NCBI GenBank assembly: GCA_029891385.1
Contig: CM057230.1
Span: 39,837,858 to 39,901,857 of the forward strand
DNA: 64,000 nucleotides
From: Erythroxylum novogranatense
Taxonomy: Eukaryota > Streptophyta > Magnoliopsida > Malpighiales > Erythroxylaceae
Direction: 5' to 3'
The position numbers were made by a program, and so were the translations under genes. Below are positions 50,742 through 62,345 of this stretch, piece after piece. Numbering within the stretch: the first letter of the stretch is position 1; each line of letters starts with the position of its first letter. Under the pieces are notes generated by a model that saw only the letters and a list, made by a program, of their open reading frames with translations, was not told where the DNA came from and made no database searches.

Positions 50742-51854
50742 TTAGTTTTTTTTTCTTTTGTCGCTTTGTTTATTTTGTAAATATCTGTTTTTGTTTTGTT
50801 TTGTCTGGTTGTTTGCACTTTGTTTAAAATTATTTTCTTTTCGAGTATCATCATTTTTGTATATCTCTGTATGTTTCTTTGCAAATATTTATCTTTGTTT
50901 TATCTTTTTGTTTTTGTTGCTTTCTTTGCCAATACGAACTCCGTAGTAATGGTGGAAGCCCTTTCATAACTAGGTTTAGCTCCGAGATAAATTCACCTTC
51001 TAACCAAGTTATTTTAATCAGCATCTTTAAATTGATAGGGACTACCTAATTGATCTTCTTAGCGATCCCATTGTTGTTTTTATTATGTTATTGGAGAATT
51101 GCTTGCTTGGCTCGTCTTTAAATATCTTCATATGATTTCAGTTAAAAAAAAACCCGGTGACCTGTATGAATACCAATATTAGCTGAAGTTGGTGGAACGA
51201 CTTCATCTTCCCTTAAGTTCTTGAATGGATGGAGTTGCTAGTATTGGGAGGAATATCCCCTTTTGGGCCGTTACAATTTTTGCACAATCACACACCTTTG
51301 GTCTACCAATTCTAGCCGGCATAAATGACATGACATTTATGCTCCTTAAGTGGCTTATGTATGGAGCCGCTAGCAATTGGGAGAGTTAAGTCCCTTTTTG
51401 GGCCGTTTAATAACTCGAACAATTGAGGGTGTTATTGGTTTTTAATACCCCTTTGAGACGCACGCTATTAGGAAAATACCTAATGAGGTACCCCTTTGCG
51501 ACGTGTGTTGCTAGGGAATCATAAAATTAATTAATAAATTGGTCACCAAGCACTCCTTTGAGACGGAGGGGACAATAGGGGGATGATCCTAATATTTATT
51601 TACACTCCGATGAGTCCCGATCGATTTAAAGATGCTGATGCATATCTCCTATGATTTACTTCATTCGTATCTTTGAACTAAGTTTAGTAGAGATAGTGAC
51701 TGATGAACCATTACTTGGAGCGAGTGTTTGATTTAGTGAAATGCAACATATTGTTTTGTTTGAAATTGTGTTTTTCCCTCTATGACTTTTGAACTCTATT
51801 TGTTTCCTTGCATTTGTATTTCAGTTTAATTTTCTTGAGGACAAGTAAAATTTT
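50742..51854 (+). other. Noncoding 3' region of the Athila-type element
   Basis: No gene is seen. Phrases around TTTGGGCCGTT and CCCCTTTGAGACGC recur with variation between 51250 and 51570, which suggests short decayed repeats. The region leads to the polypurine tract. Confidence 0.6.
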
Positions 51855-51868
51855 AGCATAGGGGAGTT
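51855..51868 (+). other. Polypurine tract of the Athila-type element
   Basis: TTAGCATAGGGGAGTT lies directly against the 3' LTR start (TGATAAG). This is the expected place for plus-strand priming. Confidence 0.75.
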
Positions 51869-52935
51869 TGATAAGTTGTCATTTTTGATATGCTTTAGCT
51901 CTATTTTGTCATCATTTTTGTATTAAATGATGTTGAATTGTCTATAGTTTTTTGTGAATCCGATACTGCTCTTTCATTTTTGCTATTTGTAGGAGTTTTA
52001 GGAAATACACGATCTAACCATGTGAAATCACGCGGACTGTGTCTTTTGAAAAAAAAAATGCATATCCACACCAGAAAGAAACATGGTCTACATGTGTAAA
52101 ATCACACGGACCGTGTATAACAGTTATTCATGATAGTTTCGGGAATTAAAGGAGGAGTTACTGGAAAAGAAAGAGGGGAGGAGGAGAGAAGCAAGAGAGA
52201 AGAGAAAAGCTAGGGGGATGGAGGAATGAAGATTCAAGAAGCAATTGGAGTTCCTTTTTCTTCCTCTTTCCATTTTTAATTTTATTCTCAATGTTCATAT
52301 TTACAGTTTATTTTTCAGTCATGAAACTTTAAATTCTCTTATTCTAGGATGTTTGTTTCAACTAGGGATTTATGTATTAAACCTTATGTCTTTATTTCTA
52401 AATTCAATGTTGACTTGATTTCAGTAAAGTAATTTTGTCTAATGTTGATTTGATCTTTCTAATCTAGGGTTTCTTATTGAATAATGATGGATGTTAAAAT
52501 AATTACTGAAAAGTGACGCTTAATATTATTAGACATAATTGAAAGAACATCTAGAAATAGAATTCTTCATTAGGAGTACTTGAGATTAACCACTGCGTTC
52601 ATTGGGTTGAATTTGATTTTTTTGGTCTAGGAAACTAGTTTAAAAATTGGAATCAACACGTTAATTACTTCGAAAGAACTAATTGATAATAGTGAGTTAA
52701 TGTACTTTGATCAGTATTTTATTTCGTAAGGATTACATGATTTCTTTCTTGAAATGAATTCCTACAATATTAGTTTAAATTCTGTAAATCGTGCATTGAT
52801 ATTTCTTTAATAACCAAATTTTCATATTTGATTGCTTAGCAAATTTAGGAGGCATAAATTTAGTACTTAGACCTAGTCTTTGTGGATCGACACTTGATTG
52901 CTACAACTAAACTTGTACACTTGCGGAGCCTATCA
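51869..52935 (+). repeat. 3' LTR of the Athila-type element
   Basis: It is the partner of 24856-25933, begins TGATAAG and ends CCTATCA, followed by the TGTAT duplication at 52936-52940. It differs from the 5' LTR by scattered substitutions and a short gap near 52530. Confidence 0.92.
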
Positions 52936-52940
52936 TGTAT

Positions 52941-53330
52941 CTAGACATTCCCAATTGCTCTCCCCCCAATTAGCTTCGAATCATCGAATTTATAAGAAAA
53001 CCTAGAATTTTGGGGTGCACTTTTGTACACTCATGCACTTTTGTGATATCTGGCCCATACACATAAGCATGCATAACTGAGGTATGCTAAATATCGTGAA
53101 AGTACATGAGCATGCAAAGTTGCACGACTGTTCATTTATTCCAAATTGCTATTTTTTTAGTTTTAACTTCATTTTCGTTCAACTTCTTCTCCTTGAAGTC
53201 TATAGAGCCAATTATAACCTATATACACATTTGAAGCATATTAAGTACTAAATATATAATAAAATTATCAAATATCAAACAAAATACATCAACTATGGGT
53301 GTCAAAATATAGTAAAATATTCATCTATCA
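52941..53330 (-). repeat. 5' LTR of the minus-strand Athila-like element, second piece
   Basis: It continues the LTR interrupted at 24855. Read on the minus strand it starts TGATAGATGAATATTTTAC at 53330, with TTTTGACACCCATAG just after. This is a familiar Athila-type LTR start. Confidence 0.6.
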
Positions 53331-53339
53331 ATACCCTTG

Positions 53340-54810
53340 ACATTTATTTCTCAGGCATGCTAGCTAAACTTTAGTGATTCTCACTTATTAATTCCATCTT
53401 CTTACCTTGCCAACAAAACTTCATAGTCCCTTTTTGATAATTAAATACTATATCATTTAACATCGATAGTCATTAAACCCCCAACACCATATCATTTATA
53501 TCTATATTAATAACCAAGGCATCTATACAAAACTCTTTTCCACCCATTTTCCATTTAAGGTTCTACATACTTGAGTACACTAACGTATTGCTCCTTACTG
53601 CAATTGTCAAATCTTTCACCTCCTCTAACTCCTTAATGATTCTATTACAAAATTTTTTTAAATAACTTTTTTTTGCTCCCACCATCTACCAATATGTGGA
53701 TAACCTTTCTTTCTATCATACCCTGTACCTTAATCTGTTGATATTTTAATATACTTATAATATTACTTATAACAAAAGTTAAGATACTCCATCTCTTCAA
53801 CTTCCTTAACTTCCTTATTCTCTCCACCTTCCTCTACCACAAACATATGTATTATTTTCCTTTTTCACTTGTGACGAGGAATATATTTTTTTTCACACTG
53901 GAAGCAAACCCTTTGGCTTTATAATCATCCAATTATCTACTAGAGAAGTTGTCTTGTTTCATTTTAAGTTCCTTTCCCCTTTTTGGTTTCTATTCACAAA
54001 TTTAGGTAATAAACCTTGTGATGTTTTTAACATATTCATTGAATTTACTGCATAATCTGAACCTTTTTTTGTTAAATCTTCCCACAATTCTACACTGTGC
54101 AACTACCATATCATATTTCTTAGCCAGGTCATATGCTTGTTGAAACGTCTTGGGATTCCATATCTTTATTAGGCATTCGATCTTAACCTGTAGTACCTTT
54201 AAGAATAAATTGACTAAATAAGGTTCTGACATTACCAATTTATGCAAAAGTAGATCAAACTTTACTTAATATTCCTTTACAGACTCTTTATGTCTTAATT
54301 CTTTCAACTTCCTAGTCAAATCTTCAAATGTCAACTCTCTAAATCGTTTTTCCAAGGCTAATAAATACTCACCCCAGTTAAGAGGCTTTGAGGTCAGTTC
54401 GAATATACAACTCATGCTAGGCTAGGGCTTTACCTTCGAAATACATTATAGGTAAGCCAATTTTTCTAATCTAACGTGAAAATTACTCACATTTAGGCAC
54501 CCAAACTTGATATTTTTGGCTTTAAACTTAGGCAACTCAATTTTACTACACCATGTAAGGAATATGTAGTGGCCACTACAATAACTTTCTCTATTACCAA
54601 CTTCAAGAACACCCCATTCAACAATTCCTTGTCCCACAATGTCAGTATTATCCTTTTGATATGGTTAAGTGATCTAGTCCTTCAATTCCTGAATACTTTG
54701 TTCCTTTTGAAACTCCAGCTTCTACATCTAATTCCGTAGGCCTTCCTAATTTACCTCCATTCTTGAGTTTTGGTTCCTTTTTCCATGTTGCATCATTTAC
54801 TATGGTCTAA
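53340..54810 (-). pseudogene. gypsy gag and protease, broken
   Basis: Gag traces include IELPKFKAKN (54446-54637 frame) and YLVNLFLKVLQVKIECL with FQQAYDLAKKYDMVV (54002-54247). The protease appears in 53645-53827 as VQGMIERKVIHILVDGGS, where DGGS stands for the active-site D-[ST]-G. Numerous stops separate these parts. No RT is present. Confidence 0.75.
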
Positions 54811-54815
54811 GATAA

Positions 54816-54827
54816 GCTCTGATACCA
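54816..54827 (-). other. Primer binding site of the truncated gypsy element
   Basis: The plus strand reads GCTCTGATACCA, the reverse complement of TGGTATCAGAGC. This matches the initiator tRNA-Met 3' end. Confidence 0.85.
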
Positions 54828-54832
54828 ATTTA

Positions 54833-55106
54833 TGTTACAATTAGCTTTTTTGGGAAATCATTTTGGGAATTAAGGATTTCAAAATAAGCTAATTATCAAA
54901 CAAATGAAAAAGATGTAGAAATAGAAATAATGAAGAGATAAACAATAGTTTATCAATTATTCATTAATTCTCCTCCTTCCATCTCTAACTAATCTAAGTT
55001 AAAAGAAAAACTAACTGACTGAACCCGTTTGATAAAAAATGAAATGATCTAGGCTTTGCCATATTGTTGCAGGGAAGAAATGGTTATACTAATGATTCTC
55101 ATAACA
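54833..55106 (-). repeat. 5' LTR of the truncated gypsy element
   Basis: On the minus strand it begins TGTTATGAGAATC and ends AATTGTAACA, five bases before the primer binding site. No second copy lies in the window. Its length (274 bp) rests on these end signals. Confidence 0.55.
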
Positions 55107-55621
55107 ATTGGTTACTATTCAATTATTTTCTTACATGTGTCTTTTACAAACATTAATGTTTCCTAATGTATTTACAACTACAATACAACATCATTTTACA
55201 ATTCTCCTACCACTTTGCATTTATGTTTTTCCTACTATAACTCTTCATCTACAAAACTCATTCAAATCTCAAATATATAATTTTATGTTATTATCTTATG
55301 TATCATTATCTTTTCATTATTTTATCTTATCTTATACTCACGTATATTACGGGGTTATCCTTCTATGAGAAATAAAAAAAACAATAAATTCCAGTTCACT
55401 ATTTAGTCCACCTTTAAAGAATGATCAAACTTGATCCAATGGTGAGGTGGGTGTTCCACTCAACCGTTTCCATATCCAAATTCTTCTTCAGATTTCAGTA
55501 CAAAACTTGAATGGAAACATATTCCATAATTCGAAAATTATGATGTCAAAGATTGTGTTCATATTTAAGAGATGTCGAAGTGAAGGCATTAAGTGTTACT
55601 CTGTAGATATAAGAGAACAAG
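55107..55621. other. Unassigned DNA between retroelement fragments
   Basis: It is AT-rich, with a repeated TTATCTTA phrase near 55300-55335. I see no gene or repeat with clear ends. Confidence 0.4.
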
Positions 55622-56148
55622 TGTTGGACCCTGAAAACTTTTTATTTAAGTTAAGCAAGATTTGAAATAGTTTTCAGGTTTCGATAGACTAAATTTTTAG
55701 AGTTATAATTATGTCAAGGTTAGTAAGATTTATTGAATGGGAAGTGGAATTAAAGTGTTAATGTGATAAGGATGTTCAAGGGCATTTATGGAAGACCACT
55801 TAAGCATAAAAGAACATAAGTTTATAAGGAAGGGTAAGATGGACTTTTTGGGCTCATTATGGATACAAATGGAAAAAGAATATACTGTCTTGCTTATAAG
55901 AGGAGAAAAACATGAATTGAAGAGGGAGGAGAGTGAAAAACAAAAATAGGAGAGAAGAAGAGAGGTTTTGGTGAAAAAGAAAAGAAAAGAAATCAAGTTG
56001 TTAAGGTAGGTTAACCATCTTTTCTTCTTGCTTTATTAAAGGAATGGGTTGCATTGAGGATGAAGGAGTTAGAGAGAAAAGAGGTTTGTGTGGGAAGAAG
56101 ATGGATTAGGAGAACCCAATTGATTTTTTGGGTTTCTAAACTAGATCT

Positions 56149-56351
56149 TAGGTTTTCTAACCTAGATGGACTAAGGGTAGGTTAGATTTGAGTTTAATTT
56201 GTGTTTATTGCAATTTTGTGATTTTTGAAGTTTATGAATATTTTTATTAGTAGATTTTCTAACCTAGATGGACTACAGGTAGGTTAGATTTGAGTTTAAT
56301 TTGTGTTTATTGCAATTTTGTGATTTTTGAAGTTTATGAATATTTTTATTG
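56149..56351 (+). repeat. Tandem duplication, period 102 bp
   Basis: 56149-56250 is followed by a copy at 56251-56351 with only a few differences (for example CTAAGGGTAGG against CTACAGGTAGG). The unit starts TAGRTTTTCTAACC. It lies in the chromovirus-type LTR fragment. Confidence 0.9.
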
Positions 56352-57440
56352 GAATGTTGTTTTGAACAGAACCTTGCTTGTTTTAGGAAACCAAGGGAAT
56401 CCTACCCAAGTACAAAGGGAAAGGCAAGCTTGACTTGGATTTTCGCAAACTAGTTAGGTAGGTAATATATTTATAGTTATAGTGTACTTGGGCAAATTCT
56501 TGCCAATGTGTGTATACTGAAATTGATTTGTTTGAAATTGACTTGTTTGTAAATGTTAAAAATGCATGATGAAATATGACTATGTTATACCTCAAAAGAG
56601 GTCATGGCATTTTGTATTAAATGAAAAGAAGACAAAGCATAAAAGTATGAGCATATGAGAAAATGGTTATGTGCTTTTGTTTGAGCGAGAGTAGAACCAT
56701 TTTATTTGTCACGTGCACATTGATAAGAGCCTTCTCTCGGTTGCTCGCTTGTGGCATATGAGCTCCAAAATTGGACTCATTTTGTTCATAAGGTAAACTT
56801 CAGTTTCTCCATTCCGTTTCAATGGAAACCTCGAGCCATTTGTTATGCATTGCATTTTTAATTTTTCATATATGATGCATTTAAGTGTTATGTGCTATGG
56901 GTGTTAAACTAAATTGAAGAATGCTTTAATTACTGAATATACGCATATATATATATATACATATGCTTGAATTTGTGGTCAATTACCTATGGCTATAAAT
57001 ATGTTAGTCATTAAGCTGTATAGCTCACCCTAATATTCCCTCCTCAGGTGCAGAACGAGAAGGTTAACAATCAGTGCAAGGCATCGAAAACTCCAAGATA
57101 TTAAAAAATTTTGTAACTAAGTTAGTTCGATCACTTTTGGATAGCTTCTTAAACACGTTAAACATTGAGCATCCTATATATGTTGTATTTTGTGTTAAGC
57201 CCTTGTTTATAATGTTACTATGTAATTAAAGTTATGTTTGAGCTTCTGTTGATTTGGCAAATGAGTTTATAATTGAAAAGTTCCCCAGGTGAATGTGCAT
57301 GTTTCTTTTGTACTTGTACAATTCATAATCTAAGTCTTTCATAGGTGTATAAATTGTGTACTAACTTCAGGGGAAAGACTAGACTAATTTAGGCTAAATT
57401 AGTCAAAGTTGTCTTCTGGCAAACTATAGCTTATCTTTCT

Positions 57441-60081
57441 TGTAGCGCCCCCTCACCGTAGAGTATACACCGGGTCGCCCGTAGGTCGTACCGGTGCACA
57501 ACCTACGACGAGAGTGCACTACCAAACTATCATTTCTATAACCTTATGGCATCAATATAAATAAAGCATAAATATCACAATCACTAAATTTTAGAATCAA
57601 AAGATTCCTTTTCCATTCATTCATAAAACCGTCATACATCATCAGTCATACATATACATCTGAACAAGTCCAAAAGAACTACTATAGCTCCTATACTAGT
57701 CATCCACAAAATACCCCAAAACATCCCCAGCTGATAGACCTGTGGGCCATGCTCCTCTCGTAAACGCGCACTGGCGAGATAAGTCTCACCGGCCGGAGCT
57801 AGGAATCAAACTATCTACGTCACGAAAAATATTCGCAATTTGGGTGAGTTTGCGAAACTCAATGAGTAACCATCATCGATGGTTCACTCAACTCATGCAT
57901 ATCCAAACAATCACATAATATGTATACTATCACATTCAAGAAATCACATGCAATCAATTTCACATTTAATAAGGCGATTTGCCTTTCACACAATTCACAG
58001 GCAATCATTCATATATGCAGTGTACATGTGACTCTTTCATTTTTTTTCGTTGTTGTGACCGTGCTCCTGAGCTCATATACGTTGAGCCATAGGCTTTGTA
58101 AACATTGGGCTCAAAAGCCCTAATACGTTGAGCATAAAGCTCTGTAAATCGTTGAGCAGGAAGCCCTGTACGTTAAGCATAAAGCTCTGATTTCGGTGGC
58201 TACACCGGTCACAACTGCCTTTATCTGATCATACTATTTTGCGTGCATGCACATGTTCAATTTTCAATACATGCATCACTATAGAACTTCCTATGTCCAA
58301 TTTTACCATTGAGACCAATTATAACAGTCTACACATAATTCACACTTCTATATCCAATCCAAATATTTTGAACACCCGTGGTCCGAAATCAATCAAAGAC
58401 AAACACATAAAATCCATCCATAACTCCTCATGGCATATGTACTGAAAATTAAACACATAAAGGTTGAGAAACCAACTAGGTTACTCACCTCAGAACTTCC
58501 GAGCTACTGCCGGGAAGTCTCGCCTACGTCAGATGATCGGCGATCCACTTGAGCCGCTATAACAATCAAAATATACTTAACATTATTACTGGTACCAATT
58601 CCGATGCTTAATTATGCATATGAATCAAATCATGTACGTACTATGCAAATTATGACATTTTCGACCTAATTTCGAATTTCCCGATCTCAAATTCTAATTC
58701 CCAATTTCGTAATCTCCAAATTGAACTTAATCTATAGCTAATTGAATCATCAATTAGCTAATCCCAAATGTTTAAAACCTCAATTCCATTTTTGGGAAAA
58801 ATCGGCCGCGGCGAACCGGGCATCCCACGTCGCGACGTGACGCTGCGCGTTAAATCGATGACGTATACTACGTTAAATCGTGTGTGCCTTCTCCTCCTCA
58901 TGGCGTCTGAAGCAATTACGCTTTCGTCATGGCGTGTTCTTCGTACGTCGCGGCGAGCAATTGCAGACACGCCCAGAAAACCCAGAAATTTCCAGATTTT
59001 CGACAGATTTCAGTTCCAAATCCAGATTTTCTTCTCACCAATCACTTCTAAATAATTCTATACACATCATATAACAACTCTTTAGCTTCTATTTCATCAA
59101 ACAATTAATATCCTAAAATTTCAACCTAAATCACCAAAAACTATTTTGAAACCCTAATCCATAAATCCTCAAATAAACACATTAAATCATCAATCCAACT
59201 TTATAAATCAACAAATCAAACTATATAAAACAAGATAGAAGCAACTTACTTGGTTAAAAGCTTCAAATCTCCAAGAATCACCAAATTCTCTACTCTCTTC
59301 CTCACTCACGACACAACCAAATAATGTCCATAACCATCTTCTTCTTACACCAATCTTAAGGAAATGATCAAGGATGGAAGAAGAAACAATTTTATGGAAG
59401 GAAATTAAGCAAACTTTCAAGAAGAAAATCAAAGAAAAATCACGAAGAAGGAGAAGAAGGAAGCTTCGTGGAGGAGAAGATTCAAAGGTTAGGATATTTA
59501 TATTAAAAGGATTAAGGCTTATTTGGCAAATTTTAATGCCACAAGCCCGATCCGAACAACCTCGGTCCAATTTCTAATTCTAATTTCTCCCGAATTTCAA
59601 TGGCTAAACCCTAATTCCTCAAAGAAAATTTCTAACCTGTCCGTACCATTGGATAATCAATTTCAGAACCGGATATTCAATTAATCAGTCATCGATCAAT
59701 TTTTCGGTCCGAGCCTAATGCTCCAAAAATTCCAGAAAATTCCTATAAATCCTTAAAAAATAGAAAACTCATTATCATATACTCCAATTTCATAATTTCA
59801 CTTTCTAACTTTCAATTCTAACTCAAATTCAATCATCGAACCTAAATTGACCTAATTATCACACATATCCTAATCATATTCAAATTTCATTTTACAATCT
59901 CCAATTTCTCATTTCTTATACCAATTAAATTTCTCACAGATTAATTAACCCAAATCAATTTCCAAATTCAAATTACTCAAATCTAGTCGGAAACATGTCA
60001 TACAATATACTATGATGCATGCACATGTACAAATACGAATGCAACGAACTGTACACATCCCATCGGTGACGGGATGTTACA
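57441..60081 (-). mobile_element. Element C: shorter solo LTR related to A and B, 2641 bp
   Basis: It starts TGTAGCGCCCCC and ends GGGATGTTACA. It is flanked by TTTCT (57436-57440 and 60082-60086). It shares with element A the stretch around CCATCATCGATGGTT, the phrase AAGGCG-N-CGCCTTT-like, the mini-hairpin array and the block near GAGAAACCAACTAGGTTACT (31407 and 58464). The sense strand by homology is minus. It also has a GC-rich block at 58800-58960. No coding domain was seen; frames at 58758-59055 fall in that block. Confidence 0.85.
58060..58212. repeat. Mini-hairpin array in element C
   Basis: Units of about 22-24 bp with the lead ACGTTGAGC carry palindromes such as GGGCTCAAAAGCCC (58107) and GAGCATAAAGCTC (58130). 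Two further related units follow. The order and spacing parallel the array of element A but with different stems. Confidence 0.8.
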
Positions 60082-60179
60082 TTTCTAGCTTTCCAACAAT
60101 ATAAAGTATGAAATTTTTGGATATCAGTGTAAAAAATTATGGTCCTTGTAAGTGGAGATGCTTAGGAGTATAGGACGTA

Positions 60180-60485
60180 TTGTCTAGTGAGGATGCATTG
60201 TCTAGTGATGACATATCATCTGGTGAGGATGTATCATCTGGTGATGACATATCGTCTGGTGATGACGCTTCGTCTGGTGAGAATGCTTCGTCTGGTGAGG
60301 ACAAATCGTCTTGTGAGAACATATCGTCTGGTGAGGACGCTTCATCTGGTGAGGATGCTTCATTTGGTGAGGACCCTTCATTCAGTGAGGATGTTTCACC
60401 TAGTGAGGATGTATCATCTGGTGAGGGCGCTTCATTTGGTGAGGACGTATTGTCTGATGACGTCATATCGTCTGGTGATGATATC
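60180..60485. repeat. 18-bp minisatellite, 17 units
   Basis: Units follow TCGTCTGGTGAGGACGCT with changes mainly at unit positions 3, 9, 12 and 15-18. Because 18 is divisible by three, long open frames appear on both strands (60137-60487 minus; 60180-60608 and 60187-60492 plus), giving SSGEDV-like and SSPDDM-like peptides. It sits between the chromovirus-type LTR fragment and a copia LTR. Confidence 0.93.
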
Positions 60486-60487
60486 AT

Positions 60488-62329
60488 TGTAGGAAAATCC
60501 CAGTGTGTGCATCACATGCATACGGTGCGGAAAACAAATTTTTTTTTTATTCCGGGACCTTCTCGAAAGCCAAGATCCATGTGTCTATATAACAAAGTCA
60601 AACCATAACGACCAAAGGAGACCGTCTCTAATGGTATCCACGCAGAGATCGGAGAACCTAACCGGGGCAAACCCTTTGACCTGGGAATAGCTAGAACAAG
60701 GGAGAGAGTGCTAGCTCTTACCTTGTTCTTGGAGAGCTTGGAATCAACGATGAGAAGAAGGAAACTTAGAGAGGAGGTGAGCTTGAAGAAAGATGAAGAT
60801 CGATGATGAGAGGATAAAAGCTTTAGGTTTTTGAAACCCTTTATTAAAACCCACGATCATCCTCTTCTCATTTGTTTTTGCCATTTGTCTTTAACCTTTA
60901 AAGACATTTAATGCTACTTTATTAAAGCTCTTCTCCTCCTTTCCACGTTAGCCTTATATATATATATATATATGTAATAAAGTTAAGTCTCTTCTCCTTC
61001 TTCCACGTTAATGACATATATATATATATAAATTAATTACTTAATTAATTAATAAGATATATATATATATTAATGCTGAAGTGGTCCAGTCACAATGGGG
61101 TCGGTCCTACCAGCCCCCGGTATGGAAAAAAACACCGAAGACCTGTCTCAGCAATATCGATGTCGCGATCTCATCGGGACATATCTCGATCTCATCGGGA
61201 TCCATTTAATCCTATTTCTCTCCATATATTGGATCTCTGTCCAAAACTATTTTACGAATTCTCCGAATCACTCTTATGCGTGTGACCCATTAGGTTCTCG
61301 GTTATGTTGGCCACTTAGATTAACACTTAATCTGAGCAAGTCATGAGCGGTATCTAGCAACACATCATGACCTCCAATTGACCGGAAAGTAATTGGTTTG
61401 ACGAATGAACCTATGTTCATCATGAACCACATCACGAACCTTTCCATAGACAATTACTGTGCAATTCGTCCTTTCACCATGCTATCCCCCACTTGGTTAT
61501 GAGTATGGACAAAGTGTCAACTCTTACCAGAATGACTATGTCAAATCTAGTCCAAGTGATATCGATTCTTATCCTGGGACTCATTACTTTATATGTCACT
61601 GAAGACACTCTTCATGACATATATACTCCGGCCAGAGATTTCCAAGTAATGACCCTGACAAGAGGCCATGGGTATTATCTTCTGCTATCACAGAAGTGGT
61701 GAATCCTCTATTGGCTACTCAATTACCGTCGAATACTTCAAGCTGTACCCAATCACCACCCTATGAGCGACCTTTGTAAGGCAACAAGGAATGGAGTCAA
61801 AGCACAGAATCAATATCCAAGATATCCTTGAGTACCTCAAGTCTAAGGATATTTCCACTATTGCTATGATGAGATTATCACTGACATTAAAATAAGACAT
61901 CCATGTGATGATCTCTTAGCAGGTCATCCAATGTACTTACTACCTCTAGTAAGCATTCACATCTCAACTCTAAACATCTCATATTTACAGTTTCTGAGAT
62001 CCACTGCTTGATCAAATGAAGGAGCTTGAAATGTGCTAGTCTATCTGGATTACCGATGTCCAGTTTCAGTAATCCTATGACTAGGGATAATTTAGATACT
62101 GACATAATTGCACATGATAGGAATCTCAGTAGTATGATCACATCATAATTTCCTTCATGCTATGTCATATATCATGGACTTCATTAATTTTCTTATAGAT
62201 CAATATCAATTCATAAATGATGAACATCAAATTAATGAAATATGCCTTTCTTTATTTATTCATAAAGTATGTACACAACTTTGTACAAAACGCGCTAAAG
62301 GCAATTGCCTTTAGGGCACTACTCTAACA
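60488..62329 (-). repeat. 3' LTR of the right-hand copia element
   Basis: On the minus strand it starts TGTTAGAGTAGTGCCC at 62329, directly after the purine tract AAGTGGGAGATTT (62330-62342). The end is placed at 60488 where the minus strand reads GGGATTTTCCTACA. It contains TA-rich microsatellites at about 60956-60974, 61016-61031 and 61053-61070. Confidence 0.65.
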
Positions 62330-62345
62330 AAATCTCCCACTTGAC

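Larger units (their letters stand above)
24856..52935 (+). mobile_element. Athila-type Ty3/gypsy retrotransposon carrying nested insertions
   Basis: Direct LTRs of 1078 and 1067 bp bound the element, each starting TGATAAG and ending CCTATCA. The flanks 24851-24855 and 52936-52940 are both TGTAT, a perfect 5-bp target duplication. Internal order is PBS, gag, PR, RT, RNase H, INT. Gag and PR sequences are Athila-like. Element A at 30374-34380 splits INT. The chromovirus at 35744-50413 interrupts the tail. Removing both leaves an element of about 9.4 kb. Confidence 0.93.
53331..55106 (-). mobile_element. Truncated gypsy retrotransposon (minus), LTR to protease
   Basis: On the minus strand it has a short LTR (54833-55106), the primer binding site TGGTATCAGAGC, gag and protease. 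It ends abruptly at 53330 where the Athila-like LTR begins, so that element probably inserted here. The short LTR and tRNA-Met primer site suit a small gypsy lineage, but this is not proven. Confidence 0.7.
55622..60170 (+). mobile_element. Diverged chromovirus-type LTR fragment, split by element C
   Basis: It begins TGTTGGACCCTGAAAAC, like the chromovirus LTR start. Parts around 56690-56850 (CACGTGCACAT, AGCCTTCTC, GGTAAACTTC, CCTCGAGCCA) and 56985-57190 (GGCTATAAA, CCTCCTCAGGTGCAG, TTGAGCATC) align with 36810-37340. After element C it resumes at 60082 with TTTCTAGCTTTCCAAC, as in the module at 38060. The usual CCAACA end is missing, so it is truncated at or before the minisatellite. Confidence 0.7.

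Noticed and set aside
50414..51854. Envelope-like gene of the Athila element
   Set aside because: Only a 35-codon frame with a basic start survives. No signal peptide, membrane segment or long frame was seen.
58758..59055. Overlapping ORFs on both strands in element C
   Set aside because: They come from the GC-rich block of the LTR, where stops are rare. No motif is present.
60137..60608. Overlapping ORFs encoding Ser/Asp/Glu-rich or Leu/Val/Arg-rich repeat proteins
   Set aside because: They are by-products of an 18-bp tandem repeat, which keeps frames open on both strands. No start context, domain or neighbour supports a gene.
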